From positions 2,480,001 through 2,544,000 of the forward strand of contig CBDDAA010000004.1 of NCBI GenBank assembly GCA_965224675.1: a stretch of DNA of 64,000 bases. The letters run 5' to 3'. Origin of the DNA: UBA7957 sp965224675 (GTDB lineage Bacteria; Pseudomonadota; Gammaproteobacteria; Granulosicoccales; Granulosicoccaceae). The notes beneath the pieces were generated by a model, which did no database searches, had not been told where the DNA came from, and saw nothing but the letters and a program-made list of their open reading frames with translations. Position 1 is the first letter of the stretch; each line of letters starts with the position of its first letter. Both the position numbers and the translations under genes were made by a program. Positions 8,814 to 17,850 of the stretch are shown here, in pieces.

Positions 8814-9368
8814 TTAGCCACCTGCATTTCTCTGCTTCCATGCTTGATATATTTCCTCCGGCCACAAGTTTTGTATATATACGATGACATTAACAATCTC
8901 AGTTTCAGAGAGTATATCTCTGAATGGCGGCATGGTTCCCCCTAGTGGAATGCCACCTCGGATGACAGTACGCATTAACGTTTTATTATCGTGATGCCAG
9001 GCATGTGCGCTTCCATTAAGCGGGGGTGCCGGATAGCTGCCATCCGCCTTGGTTTTCTTCCAATCCTCCACTTCCCCCTTCGCTTTGATACCATGGCAAC
9101 GAGCACAGTTTTTACCGAACACCTTTCTCCCTGATGAAACCTGTTCTTGCGTATAATCACGGTCAGATTTTGGTTCTTCAACCAGCGATTGTTCAGGCGC
9201 TGATTCACCGCTACAAGCCAGTATGGGCATAGTAACCGTTAACATGAACAAACAAGCCCTAAATAAACTAATAACACGTGTAAATCTATTTACTTCTCTA
9301 TTTCCTCCATGGCCTGAAAAATTAGGCAATTGCGGACGCGATTTGGAATCAATATTCTGCATAAACAT
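8814..9368 (-). CDS. Lipoprotein cytochrome c of the copper locus
   Basis: 184 residues. The heme site is C88-A-R-C91-H92, with a probable axial Met in GGTMPPF (about 146). Upstream of it is a hydrophobic segment ending in a lipobox PILAC (Cys 52), so the protein is probably a periplasm-facing lipoprotein. The segment before the lipobox helix is long and basic (about 35 residues) for a lipoprotein signal, but the start is well supported: AGGAGG stands at the right distance before the ATG at 9368. It is the first gene of the cop run. A c-type cytochrome at each end of a copA-copB pair suggests that electrons from copper oxidation enter a respiratory chain. Confidence 0.85.
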   Translation of the reverse strand: MFMQNIDSKSRPQLPNFSGHGGNREVNRFTRVISLFRACLFMLTVTMPILACSGESAPEQSLVEEPKSDRDYTQEQVSSGRKVFGKNCARCHGIKAKGEVEDWKKTKADGSYPAPPLNGSAHAWHHDNKTLMRTVIRGGIPLGGTMPPFRDILSETEIVNVIVYIQNLWPEEIYQAWKQRNAGG

Positions 9369-9498
9369 TTTTAATCCTCCTAATGGTACTATTTAGTGTA
9401 ATTTGGGTTAACTGAATAACAGCCTATGCTGCGAATTCAGAATAATATAAGGCAAGTGTCTTTGTCCATAGAATGGCGATTTGATTACAAAATGCAAA

Positions 9499-11835
9499 TT
9501 AGTTTCTTAGGCTTCTTCCCAGATCCAGCATACTGTTGATTCGTGCCTGTGTTGCCTGTGTTCGAACCAGAGACACAAATGCATTGCGCTCAGCATCATA
9601 TAGATCCTGCTCTGTCCACTGTGTCTCGGGATCGATGTCACCACCTGTCATCACACTTGCTACTGCGCGCCCAACCACGATGTCATGTGGTGTAATCATT
9701 CCTTTTTCATTTGCCTTGTGCAGCCATTCACCCATTTTCATAAAAACCTCTCGACCCGGCATCGCAAGTTTAGGGCGATGTTGATGAATTGCCGTGCGGT
9801 TGCTATACACATAATCCACTGCAGCGGCCAAAAGTCGATCACGATTCATCAGGTATTGATCATCATCACGCAGCATCGCAAGTTCACGCGCTAACAATGG
9901 CGAGGTTGCAGTGCGGCCATAGCCTATACTCATAAAGGCTTTCCATGCCGCTTCTGTTATATCCCCATGCTCTGACCCCAACTTTTCGACCCAGCGATAA
10001 AGCATTTCTTTGCATCCGCCGCCGCCAGGGATCAGTCCAACCAGGCTTTCAACCAAACCCAACACCGAATTCGCATGCGCTACTACATGCTGAGCATGCA
10101 AAACCACCTCGAAGCCACCGCCTACCGACATTCCGCAGGGTGCAGCAACTACTGGAAATTGGGCCTTTGCCAAACCATGCACCGTTTGCTGAAAGCGCAT
10201 AAGAAACTGATCCAGTCCTTGAAAATCTTCATTCCTGAAAAACCCACGCACAGATTCCAAATTGACACCACAGGAAAAGTGTTGCGCATCGTTATGTAAA
10301 ATAAGACCCTTTAAACCTTGTTTAGATACACTTCCAAGCGCATCGGCAAGTAACGCCATCGAGCAATCATCCAGTGTATTGGCTTTGCTATGAAATTCAA
10401 CCAATGCAATCTCCTGGTAGTTGTACCAGCTTGCACTATCATTGCTGTTAATCGGTTTTAATGTTTGGCGGGTTTCATTAAAGCGAATAAGACCCGATTC
10501 CCGAATCACTGCCCTCCATTCAGTTGAATTCGGTTCATCCCGCCAATGTCGGGTTTGCAGCTGAGTGTTTTTTACCCGATAAAAACGATTATTTTTCTGT
10601 GTTTGCACAGGTGCCAAAAAGGTGGGAACCGCCCGCTCTTCCTGTTGCAGACGGCAAACAAAATAATCCAAGCCTATTTCGTCCAGCAATTCAAATGGAC
10701 CTTTAATCCAGTTGTAGCCCAGTTTCATCGCATCATCTATTGCACGAGGATCATAGCCAACTTCAGGTATCAATGATGCAGCGTAACTCAGTGTCTGAGA
10801 TAACACTCGCCAGGCATAACGGCCATACTGACTGTCATCATCAAGCAGACAAAAAACACCTTCCAGCTCTGCCTTAATTGCCAGTTTAATAACCGGACGA
10901 TTGAAGTCCACATAGCTTCCGTTGCTAAAATCCATGACCTGTTTAGCAAGTGAGGAGGCCGGTTGAAAATAAAATCCACGTCCCTGCTTGTTCCCGGTTT
11001 TTCCATTGAGAATCATTTCTGTCATTAGCTCAATAGGCGCTGAATAGACATGAAAAGCATCCTCTTTTGGCAAAATATTCACCAAACTGGCAACAACATC
11101 AGACATAAGATCTATACCTATCAGATCGTATAAACCAAATACACCTGTTTTAGGAATTCCCATAGGCCGCCCGAATAGCGCATCAGCAACCGGCGGGGGT
11201 AAATTTGCATTCACTGCTTCGTGCAAAGCACATTGAATCGCATAAACGCCCACACGATTCGCTAAGAATCCAGGTGTATCTTTGCACCTCACAACGCCCT
11301 TGCCCAGATGTTTTTCTGAGAATTTTTCCAGATGTTGCATTACACTGATTTGTGTAAATTCGCCGCCGACCAATTCCAAGAGACGCATAAATCGAACCGG
11401 ATTAAAAAAGTGGGTAATGGCAAATCGTTGTTTGAGTGATTTACTCATACCCCGTGTCAGCAAATGAATGGGTATAGTTGAAGTATTGGATGTCAGCAAC
11501 GCGTTATTTTGCAGATGCCCGGCCAGCTCAGCATAAAGTCGATGCTTAATATCCAACACTTCGACAACCGCTTCGGCCACCCAATCGCATTCTGCAACCC
11601 GATGTAGGTCGTCCTCAATATTACCTATTCTGATACGCTCAGCCGCTTCAGCACTCATCAAACCGGATGGTTCCGAATTTTGTAGTTTTTCTAATGCACC
11701 TCTGGCAATCGAATTCGGATCATCGCCATCTGAGCGCAAATCAAATAGATAAACATCAACTCCGGCATTAGCGATTTGCCCCGCTATGCCTGACCCCATG
11801 GTTCCGGCTCCAATTACAGCCACTTTCTTGAACAT
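9499..11835 (-). CDS. FadN-type 3-hydroxyacyl-CoA dehydrogenase / enoyl-CoA hydratase fusion
   Basis: 778 residues. The order is NAD-binding 3-hydroxyacyl-CoA dehydrogenase domain first (GAGTMGSGIA at 9-18; the HFFNPV motif carrying the catalytic His), then the C-terminal dehydrogenase domain, then an enoyl-CoA hydratase (crotonase) domain with both usual acidic residues (GGGFE and VESLVGLIPG). This order is the reverse of FadB/FadJ and matches the FadN arrangement. It carries out the middle steps of beta-oxidation in the cytoplasm. The ATG at 11835 follows the hydrolase stop by one base and has GAGGGAG upstream, so the two are translationally coupled. No thiolase gene is present in the window. 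Confidence 0.9.
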   Translation of the reverse strand: MFKKVAVIGAGTMGSGIAGQIANAGVDVYLFDLRSDGDDPNSIARGALEKLQNSEPSGLMSAEAAERIRIGNIEDDLHRVAECDWVAEAVVEVLDIKHRLYAELAGHLQNNALLTSNTSTIPIHLLTRGMSKSLKQRFAITHFFNPVRFMRLLELVGGEFTQISVMQHLEKFSEKHLGKGVVRCKDTPGFLANRVGVYAIQCALHEAVNANLPPPVADALFGRPMGIPKTGVFGLYDLIGIDLMSDVVASLVNILPKEDAFHVYSAPIELMTEMILNGKTGNKQGRGFYFQPASSLAKQVMDFSNGSYVDFNRPVIKLAIKAELEGVFCLLDDDSQYGRYAWRVLSQTLSYAASLIPEVGYDPRAIDDAMKLGYNWIKGPFELLDEIGLDYFVCRLQQEERAVPTFLAPVQTQKNNRFYRVKNTQLQTRHWRDEPNSTEWRAVIRESGLIRFNETRQTLKPINSNDSASWYNYQEIALVEFHSKANTLDDCSMALLADALGSVSKQGLKGLILHNDAQHFSCGVNLESVRGFFRNEDFQGLDQFLMRFQQTVHGLAKAQFPVVAAPCGMSVGGGFEVVLHAQHVVAHANSVLGLVESLVGLIPGGGGCKEMLYRWVEKLGSEHGDITEAAWKAFMSIGYGRTATSPLLARELAMLRDDDQYLMNRDRLLAAAVDYVYSNRTAIHQHRPKLAMPGREVFMKMGEWLHKANEKGMITPHDIVVGRAVASVMTGGDIDPETQWTEQDLYDAERNAFVSLVRTQATQARINSMLDLGRSLRN

Positions 11836-11836
11836 G

Positions 11837-12643
11837 TCAGGCTCCCTCTTCCAGCAAAAGGCCCTGATGAAACGCCTGCAGTGCATGAAGACATGTATCC
11901 GGGGATTCCATTGGAATCATGTGTCCACAATTAATCTCGATAAGTGATTGCACATCAGGCAGGCTCTGCGCTAGTGCGCGACCATTTTTAATCGGAGTCA
12001 TGCGATCTTGTTTCGCTAATATCAATTGTGTGGGCATGGATAATGAAGCAGCCTGCTGCCCGCCGTGGAGATAATTCTGACAAGCCTGTAAATCCATATA
12101 AAGTGGGTTATTCCTCATTATTTGCAAACCTATAGCAATCGGGGCCTGACCAGGAATTTGTGAATGACCAAACTGATAGCTTGAACCAAACCCCCAATTC
12201 AACATCGCACTTGCAGCGGCTTCAGTATCATTTGCAGCAGTGTTTAGCAACTCCTTATTTACAGCAATCGATGCAGCGCAGGCAATAAAACTCACTGATC
12301 GAACACGCTCAGGCTGTTGAGCTGCCGCTTCCAATGCAACCAAGCCACCTTGTGAGTGACCTATCAAGCTACATTGATCAATGCGCAATTCATCCAATAA
12401 TTGCCAAATCCATTTACCCATGGATTCTATATCGGCAAGCGCATTTCCTTGAGATAAGCTATGCGCCGGAAAATCAGGCGCTATCACGTTAAAACCATGA
12501 AAAGCAAACCAACGTGTCTGCAATGCCCAGGTTCGATGATCCAGCCCACTGCCAGGCAAAAATATGACAGTAGGCTGATTTTGCTTAAACACCTGCCCAC
12601 CCGTAGACAGATAGATTTTTTCACCATTAACTTTAAGGCGCAT
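11837..12643 (-). CDS. Alpha/beta hydrolase
   Basis: 268 residues of the alpha/beta-hydrolase fold. The catalytic triad can be read directly: Ser97 in GHSQGG, Asp213 in AKQDRMTP, His241 in CGHMIPME; the oxyanion segment is LPGSGLDHRTW (about 29-39). No signal peptide, so cytoplasmic. The substrate is unknown; esters or acyl-CoA are plausible given the beta-oxidation partner. Its ATG overlaps the upstream sulfhydrylase stop by one base (TGATG), and its own stop lies one base before the next start, so all three genes behave as one translational unit. Confidence 0.85.
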   Translation of the reverse strand: MRLKVNGEKIYLSTGGQVFKQNQPTVIFLPGSGLDHRTWALQTRWFAFHGFNVIAPDFPAHSLSQGNALADIESMGKWIWQLLDELRIDQCSLIGHSQGGLVALEAAAQQPERVRSVSFIACAASIAVNKELLNTAANDTEAAASAMLNWGFGSSYQFGHSQIPGQAPIAIGLQIMRNNPLYMDLQACQNYLHGGQQAASLSMPTQLILAKQDRMTPIKNGRALAQSLPDVQSLIEINCGHMIPMESPDTCLHALQAFHQGLLLEEGA

Positions 12644-13974
12644 CAGGGATTCTCGGCTGTGTTTATCGTATTCATTGTGGCTGCCACTCGTTGTGCAATC
12701 TTAAGTCCACGAGCAAAATCCACTTTGATGTCTTTAATGGATTCAATCCCCACTGAGACGCGAATCAAATCTTCACTGATCCCTGCAGCTTTCATCGCTT
12801 TCTGATCCAGGCGTGAATGAGTAGTCGAACCAGGATGCAATACCAACGTGCGCGCATCGCCGACATTAGCCAGGTTTGTTGCCAATTCCAAAGCGTCCAT
12901 AAAAGCGGCACCAGCCTTGCGCCCACCTTTGATGCCGAAGGTCAATATGGAGCCTGCGCCCTTTGGGAACAACCGGGCGGTCAGTTCTTTTGTCTCTTTA
13001 TGCAGGCTGGGATGATTAACCCAGGCAACGCCCTCCTGCTCAGCTAACCAGGCAAGCAATAAATGAGCATTAGCCACATGTTCCGGCATACGCAAATGAA
13101 GGCTTTCCATACCTTGTAACAGCAAGAATGCATTTTGTGGACTTAAGCTGGCGCCAAAATCACGCATGGATTCTGCACGAATCCGCATAGATAAGGCACT
13201 GGGACCGAATTCTTCCCAGAAATTAATACCATGAAAGGGTTCATAAGGTTCAGTGAGTGTAGAGAATTTCTCAGATTTACCCCAGTTAAAATTACCGCCG
13301 TCAACAATGGCACCACCCATTGCATTACCACTGCCTCCCATCCATTTGGTTAGAGAATGTACAATAATATGCGCCCCATGTTGCAGTGGATTACACAGGG
13401 CCGGGGTGGCAAAAGTGGCATCGACAACCAATGGTACATTCTGTCGATTGGCGATTTCAGACAATGCTGGAATATCAGCAATATCGAGCCCTGGATTACC
13501 AATTGATTCACAGAAAATCAGCTTGGTATTGTCTTTAATTTCAGCTTCAATGGCCGCATGATCACTAACCGAAACGAAGCTGACGGATATTGCAAAGCGT
13601 TTTAACGTATGTTTAAGCAAAGTTGCTGTAGAGCCATAGATTTGCGCCGCAGAAACGATATGATCGCCAGCCGAGCACAGGGTTGCAAAAGTAGTAAATA
13701 ACGCGCTCATTCCAGATGCGGTACAAACGCAGGCGACACCGCCCTCCAATGCTGCGACACGTTGCTCCAATACCGCAATGGTGGGATTGGTCATGCGACT
13801 ATAGATGTGTCCCCCTTGTTCAATATTAAACAAGGCCGCACCGTGAGCAACATCTCTAAATGCGTAACTCGTCGTTTGATAGATTGGCACTGCCCGACTG
13901 CCATATATCGGATCAGGCTGATAGCCACTGTGCAAAGCAATCGTTGCCGGATCGAAAAAAGAAGATTTACTCAT
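12643..13974 (-). CDS. metY: O-acetylhomoserine aminocarboxypropyltransferase (MetY-like)
   Basis: 443 residues, close to the usual MetY length and longer than cystathionine synthases. Key features: IYSRMTNPT (58-66), TASGMSA (86-91), PLP-binding Asp in VVDATFATP (185), and the Schiff-base Lys210 in HSLTKWMGG. It makes homocysteine from O-acetylhomoserine and sulfide. ATG at 13974 is chosen because the longer frame only offers a TTG (13998) without ribosome site. It heads a coupled trio with a hydrolase and a beta-oxidation fusion, an odd metabolic mix. No recognisable SAM riboswitch was seen in the leader. Confidence 0.88.
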   Translation of the reverse strand: MSKSSFFDPATIALHSGYQPDPIYGSRAVPIYQTTSYAFRDVAHGAALFNIEQGGHIYSRMTNPTIAVLEQRVAALEGGVACVCTASGMSALFTTFATLCSAGDHIVSAAQIYGSTATLLKHTLKRFAISVSFVSVSDHAAIEAEIKDNTKLIFCESIGNPGLDIADIPALSEIANRQNVPLVVDATFATPALCNPLQHGAHIIVHSLTKWMGGSGNAMGGAIVDGGNFNWGKSEKFSTLTEPYEPFHGINFWEEFGPSALSMRIRAESMRDFGASLSPQNAFLLLQGMESLHLRMPEHVANAHLLLAWLAEQEGVAWVNHPSLHKETKELTARLFPKGAGSILTFGIKGGRKAGAAFMDALELATNLANVGDARTLVLHPGSTTHSRLDQKAMKAAGISEDLIRVSVGIESIKDIKVDFARGLKIAQRVAATMNTINTAENP

Positions 13975-14074
13975 AACCTGGGCATCCTTGAACAGCAAAC
14001 GCTGTAGTTGTTGACATGGCCTTTTTTATATTCGGCTCTTGCCTCATAATCGGACCTTGTTGGATTGGATTTAG

Positions 14075-14098
14075 TTGGCTGAGCAGGTTGGCAGCCAA
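14075..14098. terminator. Intergenic hairpin between tldE-like gene and metY
   Basis: Perfect 7-bp stem TTGGCTG (14075-14081) / CAGCCAA (14092-14098) with a 10-base loop, located 17 bases or so past the stop codon of the TldE-like gene. There is no following T-run, so it is at best a weak terminator or an mRNA end-stabilising hairpin. Confidence 0.35.
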
Positions 14099-14115
14099 GT
14101 TAACTATTATGTAGC

Positions 14116-15402
14116 TCATCCAGAAACCGATGTAAATTTAAAACCCTCTATTTTTAACGCAGGCATGACCATAGCCAGAAAATCACCTGTAGCTGTTGGA
14201 ACACCACTGGCAACGATGTTCTGTAAAATACGTAAAACACTATCATTCCAACGCATATCGAATACCGGATAGGTGACCACACCGTTTTCTATACGATAAG
14301 TACCATCCCGGGTCATTCCTGTAAAACTCAATGTTCTGGCATCAGTGCTACGTACGTACCAGAAACGCGTGACCAATATTGCATCTTCTGTATTTTTAAT
14401 TAATTCTTCAATTGAATCACCATCGCCATCAAGAATAAGATTATTAGGCGACGGACGGACAGCACAATTCTTATTTTTAGCCCAATATCGACTGGTAATC
14501 AATGGCTGCAATTTTCCTTCATCCAACCAACTGTTTTTTTTCAGCGCCTGGCCCTCAGATGTGAAAGAAACCGTGGGGAAGATGCTGTTTGACGGCTCAG
14601 AATAGAGAGATAATTTTCCCAGCGAGTCGCTAAAATCCGCAAGCGCACTACGCCCTTCATCTTTGGCACGCTGATCAAACCCGTACCAAAAAGCCATTGC
14701 CATCAAATCACCCACCGCTTGCGGTTCCAAAATTACGGTGCTTGACCTGGGATTATAAGTTTTCGGTTTTTGTGCTTTTTCACATTTATCAATTGCACGC
14801 CTTGTTGCAACCTGTACGGGTTCCTGATTCAAGGTGGTGCCTTTGAGTTCAGCCCAACCACTACCACTTGCTCCGCTGGCCGTTACGTGATAATCCGTTC
14901 GGTGATAACGCTCATAGGCATAACCGCCCACACTATCAGCATACGTGGAAAAATTCTTACTCAAAGACAACAAGCCTGCCAAATCAATATTCGCACTTTC
15001 ACCCGCTTTACAAGCCGCTGCTGCTGATTGAGCAATCGCTTCTATCTGTAAAGCCTCGCTTATGTCGCTAAATGCGTATTCCGGCCCCTTAAGCACATGC
15101 CCCAACGCGGGCATAGTTTCTTCATCATCTGGCATGTGCCTGCAAGTTTCAAATACCTGATCAATAGCGCATTTAATCGCATCATTATCATTAATGGAAT
15201 TCATCCGTACAGAAGCTTTCTTCTGACCCAGTCGAGCTGTCAGGCAAAGTTCTGTTTGTATTTTCAATACATTCTGTGAAATCGCGCAATCATTAAAACG
15301 TGTACCCAATCGATACTCACCATCAAGAGTTATCTGCAATTCACCTTCATGGTTCATATCCAGTATTTGACCCATTTTGTCTTGCACTTGTTCTCGATTC
15401 AT
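14116..15402 (-). CDS. TldE/PmbA-like subunit of a TldD-type metalloprotease
   Basis: 428 residues. C-terminal segments typical for the TldD/PmbA family are visible (STVILEPQAVGDLM, WYVRSTDARTLSFTGMTRDG, and the closing NIVASGVPTATGDFLAMVMPALKIEGF). No HExxxH is present, as expected for the non-catalytic TldE partner. With TldD such proteins degrade unfolded or modified peptides; in Escherichia coli TldD/E matures microcin B17 and cleaves CcdA. The start overlaps the TldD-like stop by four bases (ATGA), so the two subunits are coupled 1:1. The pair belongs to a branch that looks different from E. coli TldD/E (see findings). Confidence 0.83.
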   Translation of the reverse strand: MNREQVQDKMGQILDMNHEGELQITLDGEYRLGTRFNDCAISQNVLKIQTELCLTARLGQKKASVRMNSINDNDAIKCAIDQVFETCRHMPDDEETMPALGHVLKGPEYAFSDISEALQIEAIAQSAAAACKAGESANIDLAGLLSLSKNFSTYADSVGGYAYERYHRTDYHVTASGASGSGWAELKGTTLNQEPVQVATRRAIDKCEKAQKPKTYNPRSSTVILEPQAVGDLMAMAFWYGFDQRAKDEGRSALADFSDSLGKLSLYSEPSNSIFPTVSFTSEGQALKKNSWLDEGKLQPLITSRYWAKNKNCAVRPSPNNLILDGDGDSIEELIKNTEDAILVTRFWYVRSTDARTLSFTGMTRDGTYRIENGVVTYPVFDMRWNDSVLRILQNIVASGVPTATGDFLAMVMPALKIEGFKFTSVSG

Positions 15403-16847
15403 ACACCTCTCCCGCGACAGATAGTGATATTGCGAAATCGACTCGGTGCAGCACCGTGGGTCATTTGCGCGATCTGCATAGGATCACCCTTGCCACAATT
15501 CATCACTCCCTGGGGTTTCCAGAAGCGATCATCACAAACCGCATCACAAGCATTCCAAAAGGTAGGGGTACGGCTTTGATAAAGTGCAGCTTTAACCATA
15601 GCCACTTTTTTACCATTTTTTATCTCCCAGACCGCGTTACCACCAAACTGAAAATTAAGTCTGCGTTGGTCAATAGAGAAGCTATCCATACCTTCAAAGT
15701 AGAGTCCGTGTTTAATGTCAGCGATAAGCTCATCAGGGCTTAACGGTTCTTTACCGGGCATTAAAAAAAGATTGGGAATACGCACAATAGGAATGCTTGA
15801 CCAATGATCTGCACGGCAACAGCCTCGGCTACGCTTTTCATCGACATAGTGAGAAAATTCGCGCCCCGTACTGTAGCTTTGAAATATGCCGTCTTTAACA
15901 ATTTCCCAACGTTGTCCCGGCACACCATCATCATCAAACCCCTGGGTGGCTAAGCCACCCTCCAGCGTATTATCAGCCATCAAAGTGACATGATCTGATC
16001 CGTACCGGAAGTTGCCTTTTTTTTCACGATTGACGAAAGACGTACCCGCCAGGGAAACTTCATAACCCATTACCCGATCCAACTCAGTGGCATGACCCAC
16101 TGACTCATGAATGGTGAGACTGAGATTTTCTGAATCTGTGACTATATCCATCACACCTTCTGGTGAAATTCTGGCTGACAATTTTTCTTCGGCTTGAGCG
16201 GCAATTCGTTCACCTTGACTGATAAATTCATCCTTATTAAAAGCTTCAAACCCTTGTCCTGCCGAAGGCGCTCTCCAACTTCTTTCTTGAAAATCAGCCT
16301 CGCCCACAGCAATTGCATTAATAACAGACTCCGATGATAGCGTATCTGAAAAAAGCTCAGAACCATCGGTGTTCACATACCAACGCTCAACCTGTTTGAA
16401 AAGAAAGCTACCCTGAGCCCGTACCACGGCTTTGTTTTTCAGCATAATCTCATTACTTGAAATTAAGATATCAGCCTTGTCTTCTAACGACAGTGTAAAA
16501 GGATTTTGTAAATAATTTGATTTAAATGACATTTTCAGTGAAGGCTCTTCCGCCCACTGAATACCACCATAACGGCGCGCCATCGCAGACGCTTTGGCTA
16601 TACGAATTGCCAGAACCACAACGCGATCAATCTCCTGCGCCTCATACGTTGGCGATGAGGCAAACCCCCAGGCGCCTTTATAAAGTACTCTTACACCGAA
16701 CCCCCGATCATTACTTTCTGTGCAATTAGCGAGTGCAAGATCACGCGAAATCAGATGTTGTTTGTGAATGCAAAGGTAACGTGCATCGGCAAATTGACAC
16801 CCTGATTTTTTTGCAAGCTCACAAGCTTGTTTAAGTAGATCAAACAT
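15399..16847 (-). CDS. TldD-like metalloprotease, catalytic subunit
   Basis: 482 residues, normal for TldD. The zinc site is HESVGH (His247, Glu248, His252); the third zinc ligand expected in this family is a Cys, and SRGCCRADHWSSIPIVRIPN supplies it. The sequence around the site (HESVGHATELDRVMGYE) differs from the HEAVGHGLEGD of E. coli TldD, placing it in another subfamily. Cytoplasmic peptidase; acts as heterodimer with the adjacent TldE-like protein, with which it shares an ATGA overlap. Natural substrate unknown. Confidence 0.87.
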   Translation of the reverse strand: MFDLLKQACELAKKSGCQFADARYLCIHKQHLISRDLALANCTESNDRGFGVRVLYKGAWGFASSPTYEAQEIDRVVVLAIRIAKASAMARRYGGIQWAEEPSLKMSFKSNYLQNPFTLSLEDKADILISSNEIMLKNKAVVRAQGSFLFKQVERWYVNTDGSELFSDTLSSESVINAIAVGEADFQERSWRAPSAGQGFEAFNKDEFISQGERIAAQAEEKLSARISPEGVMDIVTDSENLSLTIHESVGHATELDRVMGYEVSLAGTSFVNREKKGNFRYGSDHVTLMADNTLEGGLATQGFDDDGVPGQRWEIVKDGIFQSYSTGREFSHYVDEKRSRGCCRADHWSSIPIVRIPNLFLMPGKEPLSPDELIADIKHGLYFEGMDSFSIDQRRLNFQFGGNAVWEIKNGKKVAMVKAALYQSRTPTFWNACDAVCDDRFWKPQGVMNCGKGDPMQIAQMTHGAAPSRFRNITICRGRGV

Positions 16848-17185
16848 AGCGACTCTCTTGTTACCTCTATTGATACTATGACAGATGCGGGTGAATCAAT
16901 CTGATTTTTTCGTAATACAGTTTAACTCGCACTATCAATGCATTCGTCTGCAGTATATTTTTTGGCTTTGCGCTGTACTGAAAAATGTTGGGAGAGGAGC
17001 GAAAGATTACTTGAAGGTTCAAATCGAATTTGTGAAAACTGAATTGAGAAGGGTATTGCAATAGACGCTTCATTCTCAAACGTCCCTGTCGAATCCATCT
17101 TAAGTAGAACAAAAATCCTACCTACATTATCTCTGCATTTACCGCATTATGTCTATATTAAAACAAGTTACAGTTGATGGCTTTT
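16848..17185. other. 338-base gap upstream of the tldD-like gene
   Basis: No convincing gene. A 78-codon frame on the minus strand (16876-17112) has no ribosome site, no domain and a composition unlike its neighbours. The gap should hold the promoter of the tldD-tldE-like pair close to 16848; I could not pick a good -35/-10 pair. One TTCAAATC near 17017 recalls a tRNA T-loop, but no acceptor or anticodon stem fits around it. Confidence 0.5.
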
Positions 17186-17512
17186 TCAGATAACAGCCAT
17201 TGCGTCATTATCTGAGTTTTCAAACCGAAACGTACTCCATCCGATATTGAACTCATCACCATCCCTAAGTGGAGTCCGCGAAATACGCCTACCATCGATA
17301 TAGGTCCCGTTTTTGCTCGAAAGATCTCTGAGATAAAAACGTTGTTGTTTATCTCGGGATACCTCTGATTCCAGGATTGCATGTCGCGAACTCACCGTTG
17401 AATCATCAAGTGAAATCGATGCCTGCGGTGTACGGCCTATCAACAGTTCATGACGAGCGACAGGGTACTCTCTGACTTCTATGTCCTCATATATCAAGAC
17501 TAGTTTTGGCAT
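17186..17512 (-). CDS. Stand-alone FHA domain protein
   Basis: 108 residues that consist of one forkhead-associated domain: Gly-Arg at 26-27 (LLIGRTP), the phosphothreonine-binding S-x-x-H (Ser41...His44 in STVSSRH) and Asn-Gly at 68-69 (SSKNGTYIDG). FHA domains bind phosphothreonine peptides and so act as adaptors downstream of Ser/Thr kinases. No kinase or phosphatase gene is adjacent; the only protein kinase in the window is the RIO-type gene at 1717. A minus-strand TATAAT (17550-17545) lies 33 bases upstream of the ATG and may be its -10 element, though no good -35 accompanies it. Confidence 0.85.
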   Translation of the reverse strand: MPKLVLIYEDIEVREYPVARHELLIGRTPQASISLDDSTVSSRHAILESEVSRDKQQRFYLRDLSSKNGTYIDGRRISRTPLRDGDEFNIGWSTFRFENSDNDAMAVI

Positions 17513-17850
17513 ATCTCTGCATTTCCTGCGTTAAGCCTGAGTGAATTATACTTAACTGTTTTTTAATCAATGATGGTGGTTATCTGTGTAGTTGATGATA
17601 CATGTCGCTATTAAGTCAGCATAATATATCTCTACATTTAATATAATCTTATAGACCATACATAATAATTTTCATTAAACATTGCCTTTTTGATGCGATT
17701 TATGTACAAGGTATTGTTTTGCGATCTGTGCTGAGCTGAAAACCGATCAAATCCAGGTCAATAGTGCTTACCGGGTTTGCACAAGATTTATTCGCTTTAT
17801 TTCGTTAGAATAGAAAAAACAGAAAATTTTTTATGTCAATGGAGTAGAAC
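17513..17850. other. 338-base AT-rich divergent intergenic region
   Basis: Lies between the divergent FHA gene and the DUF2058 gene, so it must carry both promoters. The best hexamer is a TATAAT on the minus strand at 17550-17545 (FHA side). On the plus side GGAG stands seven bases before the ATG at 17851; a TTGCAC near 17778 and TAGAAT near 17807 are too far apart (23 bases) to form a standard promoter. No open frame or stable hairpin noticed. Confidence 0.45.

Noticed and set aside
13975..14115. SAM riboswitch before metY
   Set aside because: The leader has only one simple hairpin (14075-14098) and none of the riboswitch core sequences.
17005..17035. tRNA-like TTCAAATC loop
   Set aside because: No acceptor, D or anticodon stem can be formed around it.
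16876..17112. 78-codon minus-strand frame
   Set aside because: No ribosome site, no domain, and composition of non-coding DNA.
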